Below, one piece after another: positions 35,750-46,949 of a stretch of 64,000 nucleotides of DNA (position 1 is its first letter; every line of letters begins with the position of its first letter). Both the position numbers and the translations under genes were made by a program. A model generated the notes under the pieces. It was not told the origin of the DNA. It made no database searches and saw only the letters and a list, made by a program, of their open reading frames with translations. Source of the DNA: Hetaerina americana (taxonomy: Eukaryota; Arthropoda; Insecta; Odonata; Calopterygidae); the NCBI GenBank assembly GCA_022747635.1, contig JAKTNV010000001.1, positions 20,837,572-20,901,571 of the forward strand, in the 5' to 3' direction.

Positions 35750-37475
35750 GGTTGGTTTGTTAGTGTCTCTTACCAATAAAAAAATCGTTCATTAATTGTT
35801 CCCCTGGAGTGTTATTCCAAGGTTAAATTGGAGTAATTAATAACAAATATATGTTTCTAATTCAATGGTGCTCCCTGCAATTATCTTTCTTCGTTTATGT
35901 CATGACAATAAAGCTGTTTCTCTAAAATAATATCGCCATTGATTCGGCTACATATTCTCCCACTTTCGTCCATGGCAAGAACACGATAACAAATTAAGAT
36001 AAACAAGATGGCGTGTTTAAGGAACGACATTTTCCTTACACGCGTGTGACATTGGTATTTCTTGTGCATGATTGTATACGTAAGAGCTGGATTAGCCACA
36101 ACTACAGTTTGTGACAACGTAAATATAAAAAAATAAATAATATGGGATTTATTTTTAAATGAAAGAATGCTTCATATTTTTGGCGAAAAACTACTCAGAT
36201 TCTTCAAATAGAGCCAATGTAAGTGGAAATATACTTCAATATCCCAAGTTAAGACTAAAAATAGTTTGAAAAAAGTATAGATCTAAATGTTTTCTAGATT
36301 GACCATCGGCAGGAAATGAGGTACTTGATAGATAATTTTACTCTGCTCTGGTATATGTATTGGATTCAATGTTTTGCAAAGTAAATGAATTAATTCAAAT
36401 GATTTTGAAGTTGCTCCATGCATGTCATAATGGGTGATTCACTTTTCCTCTCATGGCAAACGCGAGAATTGGAAAGAGTGCGGATTTGGAGGATTCATAA
36501 AACATTTATTTAATTACAAGACACTACTTTCCTTCTTTTTCTTCACTTTTTCGGCGTGAATAAAATGTAAATGCATCAAATATACAATTATGTGGAGCTA
36601 TATTATTGATAACATTTAATTTATAGAAATAAGAGCAGTCAAAAAATCTTTCAGTATAATTTCAGAAAAATATAAATAAAATTTCTTCCATGTCGACGTC
36701 TGGAGTCATTGCGAATCAGAATATGGTGGAAGTGGTGGGGATTACCGTTTTCATAGCTAAACTCCACCAATAATCACATTACAATTGCCTTAGAAGTACC
36801 TCAGCTCTCTATCCCCCACAAGTACGATATTACACTCTTAGGATGGTTTACAGCAGCTCGTACCATAGCTCATCATGCCTCATATCCTTGCTGTTGCCTT
36901 TAGTTATTTGTTAATTAGCATTTTGTTCTAAGTAACAAAATCCAGGCCGAAATCCAATTAAGAACCTCCCTGTGAATACGTACATCTGGGACGGGACGAG
37001 GGGCTTTGTCACCAATGACAATCATTGAGTCCGGCGTCCTTTTAAGGTGAAGGTTAAACGTAGAGTTCCTTCCCATGACGTTCTGTACAAACAAATTTCG
37101 ATTTTTTGTCATGGGAATTATAAGAAATGTCAGGTAATATTCAGTAGCTATAAAAGAAGCTTCCATACCATTTTTAGTCTTTTCTCGGAGCTCATATCTT
37201 GTACCACGAGCTTCATCTGTCCCCTTAGTTTAAGCGTTTAATAACTATAAAAAGTCTTACTTATAATGAACTTGCAGGATAAAGAAGATCGTCACCACAA
37301 AAATAGATACGTTTTTTTGTTCATAAATAAACTTTTATATTCGGTGAACTATCATAAATTATTGCAGAATAAATCAATATGCTTGGTAAACACGCTTTAG
37401 GTAATATATAAAACATAAAATATCCTAATTGTAGGGAATAAGAAAAAAATAAAATTATTGTCTTATGATGGTTTC
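35750..37475. other. No recognised gene
   Basis: AT-rich, with short frames only (35881-36117 minus, 36915-37166 minus). No repeat recognised. Confidence 0.4.
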
Positions 37476-37479
37476 AAAT

Positions 37480-38290
37480 GTAAGGCTTAAAAATAATATC
37501 AGTCAAATGAACACTAATATCTAACACTGTCTAATACTAATATCATGGAGTACATTAAATTCTAACAGAATTTTTATTCTTTACGCTTAAATATTATATT
37601 TGAGCAATTCATTATTTTCCGTGAAATATCTCTCGAAAATGGGTCGCGGAGGTCCAGGGGTAGAGAGCGTTGGACTACTGACCGGAGGGCAAGCCTCTCT
37701 GGGCACCTGTAGCTCCACCCAAGCAAGCTGAAGTGATTTTTCGGGTACCAGATCTTCCTGGGAAACCATAATCGGCACAGGGAAAGGAACTGGCCCCCCT
37801 ACCCTCATGTGTGAATTTTCACACGCCGTCGGGCTTAGTACTGAGTGAACTCTACCATCACCTACCAAACCGACCTGCGGGTTGAAATACTGTATTTATG
37901 GTTATCTTCCGAAAGTGTCATTCACGTATTTATTTTCTAACAAGCCACATAAAATGTAATCCACCAAAGAACGATTATAAAAATTTGGTGTTTGTGGCAG
38001 CGACATCGGTAATCTTTAATACGAGATGATAACGCATGAGTATCACATGGTTTCCATTTACGAAGGAAATTATTGCTAAAGCAGTATTTATTTTACACAC
38101 AGATTATTTTATACGGTGCTCCACATTTTTGCTTGGCCTAAATATGTTCTGAAAACATCCCGAAGAACATTCGAGAAAGTTTTGTGACTCTGTTAGCAAC
38201 AGCGGCATTGTTTAGTTTATTATGGCAACAAATGAAAGCCAGAGTATTTCTCTATCAATGATGTGATTATGTAAGTACATTTTAAAGATA
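37480..38290 (+). repeat. Block X, first copy
   Basis: Aligns with 42515-43140 (plus) and with 46950-47650 (minus). It includes a near-identical stretch of about 50 bp around CACATGGTTTCCATTTACGA (here near 38047) and ends in the conserved core (38181-38280), TGTTAGCAACAGCGGCATTG then TTATGGCAAC, followed by a donor-like GTAAGTAC at 38271. SINE1 interrupts it at 37640-37902. Confidence 0.8.
37640..37902 (+). mobile_element. SINE1 inserted in block X
   Basis: Head GGGTCGCGGAGGTCCAGGGG with the GTAGAGAGCGTTGGAC-type A region; the B-box stretch is deleted. Body and 3' end (CGACCTGCGGGTTGA) intact. Flanked by TATCTCTCGAAAA (37627-37639) and TATCTTCCGAAAG (37903-37915), a diverged target-site duplication. 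The other X copies lack it. Confidence 0.87.
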
Positions 38291-38299
38291 AAGTATTCC

Positions 38300-38790
38300 G
38301 GGTAGCGCATATTAGAGGAATATAAAAATTTACTCACTGGATTCCGCAAATACGAGTATTCCGAAAAAGTTGAGATTTTGATTTCAAGAAAAATATTGTT
38401 AATGCATAAATAGAAAATAAATTCCCTTAATTATAAAAAAGCACGGGATACATATCATTTATCTTAAAATATAGCTATTATTTAAAATTATGGTTAATTT
38501 GTGAGATGAAACAATGTATTTTTTATCGTTTCAATGTTCAAGTACGACACCTATGCTCAAATATGCATTAAATAATGTGCAACTGAAATCGCCCTGACTT
38601 ACTAGCTAGAGTATACATACGTAATTCACTTTTTATTTGTCGCGGTCAGTCTGAAAATTCATTGTTTTAAAGCTCTCGCCTTCAGCTTTCTTTCTTTCAA
38701 ATTTCAACGGAAGAGGCGATAGCCAAAAACGTTATAGTCAGTAAAAGCCATAATCAACTCTCTCCTTTGGGCAAATCTTATCTGTGTTGT
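38300..38790. other. No recognised feature
   Basis: AT-rich sequence between blocks X and Y. Confidence 0.4.
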
Positions 38791-38799
38791 GTGCTTAGC

Positions 38800-39707
38800 C
38801 ACGGCTTCCTCTGCTCATTGTACATCACTATCGGCAGTTTATCTTCCTTCCTTCGCAGTCGCTACACGTGCGCAGACCCTCCCCCACGGCTACTTTCCTG
38901 AATGCCATTTGAATCGGCGGGACATGATTGAGGGGAGGCCTTTCCTTTTTGCAGAATTGTAATTTGCCTTCCGCCCCATTCACTTCCCGCGATTCCCCCC
39001 AAACTGCCCGCCGAATCCAAAGCACCTGGGAAAATAAAATTCGACCATGTTGAATACCTAATCGATGGCAAATAATTGAAATGAATAGGTCAACGATGTG
39101 AAAAGAATGATGGCCCTGAACGAGTTAACGGCATTCTTCCTAACTATGGATTTAAGAGCAAAATTATTGGTCGCAAAATTTCGTAGGCGCGACATCTAGT
39201 GTAAACTTAATCCTGATGTTTTATTCCACACATAATTTGATTTGTGGAAAAAGAAATGCATTTATAATCATTTGTTATACCCCACGAGCATACATGCCTC
39301 TGCAAATAGGGTTTCCGTATTGAAAGGAAAAGTTACTCACCTAGTACGTTTAATTGATCAAGAGAAATAAGGTGCTGTTTACGCGTTGCCATCACACATA
39401 AACAATTTTGCTGTTGCTACTACAAAACTTTCTCGTAGGTGTTCCGGGATAATAATCCTTAATAAATAAGCAGATCAAACGAAAGTGAAGTACACTGAAC
39501 GCATAATGCCATTTTCAAAATAAATTTTACCTACATAATCCTTCAATTATGAAAGATAACTAATATTCATTCCCTACCTTGTCATCTACACTTCAAACAA
39601 TGCTGTCGTTGCTGAATCAATCATTGGACTTTTTTCACAATCAAATCCTCTTTTAATTTCATATCGTTGATTTAAAAATAAATACCGTTTTACTCGGAAG
39701 GAAGATT
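38800..39707 (-). repeat. Block Y, left inverted copy
   Basis: Reverse complement aligns with 45500-46480. On the minus strand the order is core a (39560-39625, donor-like GTAGGTAAAA after it), core b (39340-39440, donor-like GGTGAGTAAC at its end), GACCTATTCATTTCA, then a GC-richer stretch with GGCGGGCAGTTTGGGG preceded by an acceptor-like TTTTCCCAG (about 39027). Frames of 65-69 codons in the GC-richer part are not conserved in the other copy, so protein coding is not supported. Confidence 0.78.
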
Positions 39708-40440
39708 CACGTGGCAATTACAATTAAACTTCAAAAAGTGCGTAGTGATGAATTTTTGGAAAAATGGCAATACCCTCTCAAATGCCTACTTCATCGGAAA
39801 AAAACCGAAATGGAATGAGTAGATTCAATTAAATACCTAGGCGTTACCGTCACTCACGACTTATCCTGGGTGAAACACATACAGGGAATATGTGGAAAAG
39901 CTAACAAAAGATTAGGGTTTATTATAAGAGTACTTGGTAACTTTGATGGAAAGGTCGAAGAGAAATGTTATATTTCACTGGTTAGGCCTCATTTAGAATG
40001 TGCTGACAGTATATGGGATCCTCACGAAGTTGGATTGATTGCCGAATTGAATCGCGTGCAGCGTAGAGGAACTATATTTGTAAAACGTTGTTATGATAAA
40101 CTTAGTAGCGCATCAAAATTACTAGAGTAACTAGGTTGGGCATCACTTAATGGAGCGAAGGTTAAATTATAGATTGGAGCTCTTGCATAAATTAGGAGGG
40201 TGTCTCTTCAGCAGTGATGTTGAAAATGTATTCTTACTCCGCTCGTACTAGGGTAGGAGAGATTATGCTATTAAAATTAGAGATATTAAGTATAGAACAG
40301 ATAGATTTAAGATGTCATTTTTTCCACGAACGGAAGGGAATCATGACAACATTGTCCGATCGCGGTAGTCATGTTCGGATAAATATTATTCGGGTGTGTA
40401 TTCACCCCCTATCGGTGGTTTGCAGGGTACATAAATAAAG
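39708..40440 (+). mobile_element. CR1-like LINE 3' fragment
   Basis: Plus-strand translation across two frames gives WQLQLNFKKCVVMNF, then SIKYLGVTVTHDLSWVKHI, NKRLGFIIRVLGNF, SLVRPHLECADSIWDP and LNRVQRRGTIFV (frame 39870-40130), the thumb and C-terminal part of a CR1-type reverse transcriptase. The 3' end has CACCCCCTATCGGTGGTTTG and then ACATAAATAAAGG. 5' truncated, with frameshifts. It begins exactly where block Y homology stops. Confidence 0.85.
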
Positions 40441-40444
40441 GAAG

Positions 40445-41870
40445 AGGATGTATCTCCCAGAATTCAATGAATGGTACTTTCGAACTATACCATGCGAACG
40501 GCGGTCCGTGGGTGAAAGGGGAACAAACAAAACAACAGTAGCAGTACACGTGATGATATTTTGGTTTCGAATACAGACCTATGAAGTACGCGATCCAAAG
40601 TGTATGAATTGATACGACTCCTCCGCAAAGCCTATTTGAAATTATTAAGCCGCAACTGGTGCATGAGTCCATTCACGAATGAGACTGTAGCACGAGCTAT
40701 CAGCACACGTGAGAAAATGATGGAAAGGGTTTTCAGGTAGCATAAGGTCACGATAAGGTACCATTCACGATGTCGTTTCCGGCTCCTTGGACATTCTTTT
40801 CTATTTAATTATCATAACGTCGCGTATTTATAGAAAAATATTTCCGCATTGTTGATTTGTTTATGGCAACGAATTTTAGGCAGTTTCAGTTATGTTTTAA
40901 GAGTTTATTCTATTCAAAGAGACAACTGTGGCGTTCACAAAAGAAAAAGCAACCTGTGATTACGTGCATGACCGCAAGCTTCCACATAGAGTCGTGCATG
41001 TGAATCACCACCGAGGATTCGAATTAAGAATTCGAGGTAGAGTACACGTTGTTGTAATGAGGTAGGTGAAGCGTGTTTGCCAAAAGACGCAACCCGGAAA
41101 AAAAGAAACGTATTATAATAAGACAGGCAAATTGCACGGAATAGCGTAGTAGAAATTCAGCGGAACTGAAAAAGTGTTAACTGTAGTACGGGGTGTAAAG
41201 ATTCAATGTTAGTCAAGGCATAGAAGTGGAGGTGTATTAAGTCCGCCATTCAATATTTGTCTTTAAATTTCTATTAAAAAAATAATGTGTACCTGGCAAT
41301 GCTACATATTTGCTGTAGCTTGAAAAGCCGTAAAGTTTCTGGTTTAGATGAATTGAAAAACCAAAGGTGTCAATTTAAGTGTGTGGTTTTGTCAATGATG
41401 ATATCTGAAGATTCCCTAGAATATCTAACACTGTTTCTTCCGCGAAACAGTAGACACTGATGATAAGACTCGTCCTTAAACTTGGATTGGTAGGAGAGAG
41501 CAGGATCTTAACTCGATGGCGAGTGAAATTAAGAAATTATTAGGGTTGGAGACGCCCCCATGAAGATATCTTGCGTCACCCGTGATTTTCTGGTACTGGT
41601 GAACCTTTACGTATCAGGCACGTCAGCAACAACAGTAATCAACCCTTAGATTGGTTTTGACATATGTGGGTAGGTCTAATCTAATAATAACCGGGTTAAA
41701 ATCACTTATTATATACGGGGAAAATTTATTTTCCCTATGCTACATAAAAAACGCTTTACCCATTAGAATACCCATACTATTCTACCTCTGTATTTACGAA
41801 GCATGCATTATCTCGTTCGAAATCTGCTAGATGCCACGTTAGCGCTAGAAAAACACTTCCAGGGCTTTAC
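40445..41870. other. Spacer of second inverted duplication
   Basis: Mostly unique. Holds a short core copy at 40840-40885 (CCGCATTGTTGATTTGTTTA then TGGCAACGAA) and a SINE1 tail remnant at 41631-41700 on the minus strand (AATCAACCCTTAGATTGG). No gene supported. Confidence 0.5.
41631..41700 (-). mobile_element. SINE1 3' tail remnant
   Basis: CAGTAATCAACCC followed by TTAGATTGGTTTTGA resembles the complement of the SINE1 3' end. Too short to align further. Confidence 0.4.
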
Positions 41871-41879
41871 ACACTATCG

Positions 41880-43140
41880 ACTGGTCCCTCTTGAATGATC
41901 CGATGACCATACTAAACTATTTAAATCAATCAATTTATGAACTCAGTGTCACAGATGATCGACAGATATTTTGGGCGGATTTCGATTGAGATGACCCATG
42001 TCAGTTTTTTGCCTGGAGCAAAATATTGAGTTGAACTGGAGTTCTCTTCGACCAATCGACACCAAAATGAGGGATATCAACTACAGCTCTTGCTTGCAGC
42101 ATATGATATTAAAAAATAATAGCTTTCGACCGATTTTAGGAGAAATAATTTCTATCACAACTCTAGTGGGCCACTCGCGATTGACAACGAACTTCATGAA
42201 GCTCGCGATTGTTTTGAATACGTGCATTGGCTTTTGTGAACAGAGACCGTCATTCTTAATAGTAATAAGCAAGAAGTAATAACGTTGTCAGAAATAAGCG
42301 ACCTTTTTCCATAGCTAATACTTTGCCTTATTAATCTTTTTTGAAAGAAAAAAACTTCTCATTACATTAGACGTTTACATATTATTGCTATGCTCCTCCC
42401 TCTCCCGTTTAATTCTCTGTTATTTTTTAAATTTTTCTATGCGAAAAAATCCAAGATTCTGGCAGAAACCATATTTTTAACCTGTGTGCGAGCATAAAAT
42501 TTTGAAATAACATCTGAACTTGACTGTCTAATACCAATATCGTACAACAAATTACGAGTTGCTGGAATGTTGTCGGTGCTTCACCGCGTCGGTTGCCTTT
42601 AGGTGAAGAAAACTAACGCTGCGGAGCGCCAAAAGCCTTCAAAGCGACTCATCATGAAACAGCGCGGAAGCCTACGCAAACATTACATTACATTTTAACA
42701 GTAATATTTTTCTATGTGCCCAAATTTTATGATTGAACAATTCATTATTTTCTGTGAGATACTTTTCGATAGTTTCATTAAAAGGAACTGTATTGTTTCA
42801 GACACACCGGTATTTAATTTATAACCAACCATAAAACATTTAATCCGCCGAAGAAATATAATAAAAATTTGTTGAATTTGGTAACAACATCGATAATGTT
42901 TAATGTGAGGTGATAACACATGTATATCACATGGTTTCCATTTACGAAGGAAATTATAGCTAAAGCAGTATTTATTTGGCTCACGGATTATTTTAAGTGG
43001 TGCAACACATGTTCGCTCGAGATGAGAACGTTCGAGAAGGTTTTGTGACTCTGTTAGCAACATCGACATTGTTTAGTTTATTATGACAACGAATGGAACC
43101 AGAATATTTCTCTATCGATTAAGTAATTATGTGAGTAAAA
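41880..43140 (+). repeat. Block X, second (long) copy
   Basis: Positions 41880-42300 align with the reverse complement of 48190-48650 (TTGAATGATCC, TTTATGAACTC, CCAAAATGAGGGAT, GGGCCACTCGCGATTG). Positions 42515-43140 align with the first X copy. It ends in the core 43041-43140 with donor-like GTGAGTAAAA at 43131. About 110 bp of GC-richer DNA (42553-42665) are extra relative to the first copy, while the SINE is absent. Confidence 0.8.
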
Positions 43141-43144
43141 TTAA

Positions 43145-43800
43145 ATTTAATAATTAATAACTTCGCGCAAGCAACTTCTTACTCGTGTGACACTTAATTT
43201 ACTAACTAAATATCGGAGAAAGTTCGAAAAATTATATTGATTTTAACAAAAAGCAAACATTGACTATGCATGATGATTACGCTGCACGAGCAGCCAAGTA
43301 TTTTTTAAGGCTGAAGCAAGTATTATACATGAACAAAAATATTAAAATTTAGCTAATATGTGAAATTATGCCCTTGTTCATAGGATGTAACAATTCAGGT
43401 AATATCGACCTCCAGGAAGTTGAAAGAAATGTCAAGATGTGAGAAGGAAATATCCGTGCACACTATTAAAGATACGTCAGGAAAATTTTTGACTGAACAA
43501 CGAAAAATTTAACCGAGACAAAAAGAATGCAAAGATCTTCTGACAAATAAAGAGGCAAGCGAATTTCACAAAAGAGAATATCACGTTGATGAGGTTAGCT
43601 CAGATTCAGTCAACCTTGATTGCAAGAGAGAGGGCAATTAGGGAATTAAAAAGTTCAATAATTTCACAGTGTAAATTGACCTGTCTAAGCCTGGTCCTGT
43701 TCAAGGTGAATGATTTTTGCCTTCTGAAATTGTTGCATTGTAATGCACGTATAGCAGATGTCTCCGCTAAGAGTAACTGTCGCGGCATCTCCTGTAGTTT
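43145..43800. other. No recognised gene
   Basis: AT-rich, leading into an RTE fragment. Overlapping plus and minus frames near 43586-43915 are shadows of that fragment. Confidence 0.4.
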
Positions 43801-44010
43801 CTTGGATATTGAAATCAAGTTTATCAAGAGGCCCTGGGGGTTGATAGAATCCCTGCGGAAGTACTTAAAGATTTTGAAACTACTTAAATGGAAAACTTGG
43901 AAGGAAGGCATTTAATGGACTAAATTGAAGCATTAAGAAGGGAGGGATGAGGCCAGAAAATTTCGTCGAATCAGAGTTTGTTCTAAAACTAAATAAGGGA
44001 AAGACATCAT
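43800..44010 (+). mobile_element. RTE reverse transcriptase fragment
   Basis: In one frame the translation gives GVDRIPAEVLKDF, matching the IPAELLKGLG motif of the RTE at 8.0 kb, followed by eroded sequence with MRPENFVESEFV (compare WPEDFVRSVLV). One-base insertions and stops break it. Plus orientation. Confidence 0.65.
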
Positions 44011-45490
44011 GAGAAGAACGAAATTTGCACTTTTCCACAGATTTATTCGTAACGTACAACGCGTTTCAGTTCATCGAACCATCTAGAGGAAAAAGACAAG
44101 ATTCTACATGTGATAAATCATATTTATACCTGTTTGAGGAAGGAGGCGGGAGAAGAGATTGAGGAATAAGGTAGGCGGGGACAAACAGGGTCATTTCGTA
44201 AAAGAAAAGAAACCCCTCATTGTCTCTCCTTTGTCTTCTGACCCTCTTTGTCATAGGCTCATCAAAACGGACTGGAAAGGTGAGAAAGTGATGACTTAGG
44301 GAAAGGTACACGTGATGCCATAGTATTAGAACTTGAATACTTTGAAATAATGAGTTCATGAATTGAGCTTGGAGGGACATTATGTCGGAGACGTTCGAAA
44401 TATAAGAGATGAGACAGGGAAACAAAGCAGAGGCGGCGATAGGACGGACGTGGTCTGCTTTCAGTGAGCCATGCGTTCAGATTACGACCGCGATTACTAA
44501 CGAGACCGTTAAAAACATTTCCCTTTCGAGTCTCTGGTCAAGTTTGAAATGAGTGCTGCAGCAACGTCGGGGCTATCGGCAACACCGCATTTCACGGAGC
44601 ATGCATTTTTAAGGAGATGGTACCAAAAGAGAACGCTCTTCCAGAAAATTTCCACTTTAAAACCCGTACATTTTCAGGAAGAGGGAATAAATGGTGTCAA
44701 GCCGGTCACGTCAATGATCCCGATCACCGTTCACCTGAATGAGTCGTTCTTAGACGGTTAGTGTGGCAACTGGCGATCTGAGTTAGATTATAGCAGTTCA
44801 TGAGCAGAAAAGTCGATCATGATTCATTTGGTTCACTTTCTCTCCGCTATCGGTTTGAATGATACTCATAGAGCATACTTCCCGCGAAGGATGATCATGG
44901 ACAGCAGGTCATTTGTATATGCGATTGACCGAAATGATTTGTAATAGGATATCGTTAGTTAAAATGTAAATTAAACTTGAGAATGTTTTACCTTGGGAGC
45001 GGTTTGGAAAATATTAGTGATAAAATAATTTACCCTTTGCTATTTTTTTCTTTCTAAAGTAATAGAAAGAAGTGGGGTTTCAGAGTGAGATTTAGTCATA
45101 CGAATAAATTAAGCGAAAATTACAATAGTTAAACTTCATACCTTTTAACAGGATCTTCAATCTTTATCTCACCTATGGCTTCTCAGTGTACGCTAAATAC
45201 AACTATTAATAACACAAAAGTCATCACATCACATCACAAACTGCAAGCATGGCCATGTACTAGAATCGATTCCATAATTTAGTAGGAGCTTCTTGGAGGA
45301 GCTGAGTCAATTCCTTCAAATCTCATTCGGTCCTTCCTATTTCCTTTTTTCAAGAAAAATGTCTTGATGTGCATTTTTCCGTACGACTTGTTTTGTGTAC
45401 GCCTTCCCCCTTTTCCACCTGAACGACTCATTTATTTCCGAGATGAACGGTATTGTTCAAAAGTGCCATTAATTGGATTCTAGGAAACCT
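44010..45490. other. No recognised gene
   Basis: A 70-codon frame at 44549-44761 (plus, start MSAAATSGLSATPHFTEHAF, stop TAG) stands out for its less biased composition. It has no known domain, no duplicate and no visible splice context. A 119-codon minus frame (44066-44425) is also unrecognised. Confidence 0.35.
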
Positions 45491-45494
45491 AACT

Positions 45495-46480
45495 TCCTTC
45501 TATTGAGGATGGTTTTTATTCAATAGTCAACGATATAATATTAAAAGAAGGCGTAGGACGCTCATGCACTTTAATGACTGTTTTAGCAACCGCAGCATTG
45601 TTTAAGGTGTGACAAACACGCAGGGAATGAATATTAATCTTTTTTTAATTAAAGTAATAAATAAGTAACAATTATTTAAAAAAGAATTATTTCGTGCATT
45701 GTATTTCGTTTTCGTGTGACCTACTCATTTATTAAATACACTATACTATATTCCCGGAGTGGTTTCTAGAATGTTTTATTGTAGCAACAAGAGCATTGTT
45801 TATGTGTGATGGCAACGCATAAACAGCATTTTATTTCTCTTGATCAATTTGAAGGAGAAGCTTAGTAGCAATTCCTTTAAATATGGGACCCTAATAGCAG
45901 TGGCCTTCATACTCGTGGAGTATAACAGTTTATTGATAATTTATTTCTTTTTTCACTGCGACCGATACGAACTATTAAGAGAAAAAAACGCATAAGCGCA
46001 ATCCACGACAAATACTTGTCATTCACAATCGTAAGTGTCAGCAATTGATCATCAATTCCGACATTTTCATCCAACCGACAAATTGTGTGTCCGATCACTT
46101 GTCGTCGTGGGACCGTCGTGAATGCAGGGCGTCCTTGTCATATTTATTCCATATCGCTGTGACCTATTCATTTCATTCCTCTGATGCCATATAGGGATTC
46201 ACAAAGTTGTTCTTTATCTCCCTGGGGGCTTTGGCATTCAGCGGGCAGTTTGGGGAGAATAATAATGTGTGATTATGGCGGAGGACGAATTCCTACCAAG
46301 GAAAAGTGCAAAGGTGCTTTGGTGTTGTCACGCCGATGCAAATTGCATGCACGAAAGGAGGCTACTCGTGGGAGTTTGGTCAACCCATTCTTCCCTGCAC
46401 GTGTCGCGACTGTAAAAGGGGGACGATGAACTGAGGACGGTAATCTGCTATGGGCAGAGGAGGTCGTGGCCGGAGACTGA
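45495..46480 (+). repeat. Block Y, right copy
   Basis: Partner of 38800-39707, same order: core a (45575-45645), core b (45770-45850), GACCTATTCATTTCA, then GCGGGCAGTTTGGGGAGAAT and the GC-richer tail to about 46470. The plus frame 46184-46429 shows HSAGSLGRI-type similarity to the left copy only over a short stretch. The acceptor-like site of the left copy is changed here. Confidence 0.78.
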
Positions 46481-46949
46481 CCATACAACACAGGTAAGGT
46501 TTGCCCAAAGGTTGAGGTTGAGCAAGTGGTGAGTTTTATAAAGTGACATTAGTCTTCCTCTCTTCAACTCTAAAGAACGGAAACCACTATGAAGTGAATT
46601 AGATTTATTCTGGGTGGTCAGACCTGGCGATTTCTTATGTTTTGATTTCCCTATGATTTCGTATATGACCAATATTTTATGCACATTGAATATTGGTTAT
46701 TTCTGAATGCTCATTCGATTTGGAACATTAAAATTATTCCTAATATAAAAAATGCCACTTCTGAATAATAAAAATGTCATTTTACATTATAACACACTTT
46801 CAAAGCAATTTTATTGAAACAATACTTTTTATCAATAAAGAAGATATTTGGTGCTACTTACATATTACAACTATTTTGTTCATATCAAAAACGCAACATT
46901 TTTACGGACGTACTCCGGAATCTAGTCAGTGAATTTTTACTGACCATGG

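Noticed and set aside
38862..39071. Minus-strand frame in block Y with partial protein similarity to 46184-46429
   Set aside because: The similarity covers about 15 residues only; frames shift against each other afterwards, as expected for non-coding paralogues.
40985..41035. ATTCGAATTAAGAATTCGAG palindromic stretch resembling a tRNA B box
   Set aside because: No A box at the proper distance and no cloverleaf; only a short local palindrome.
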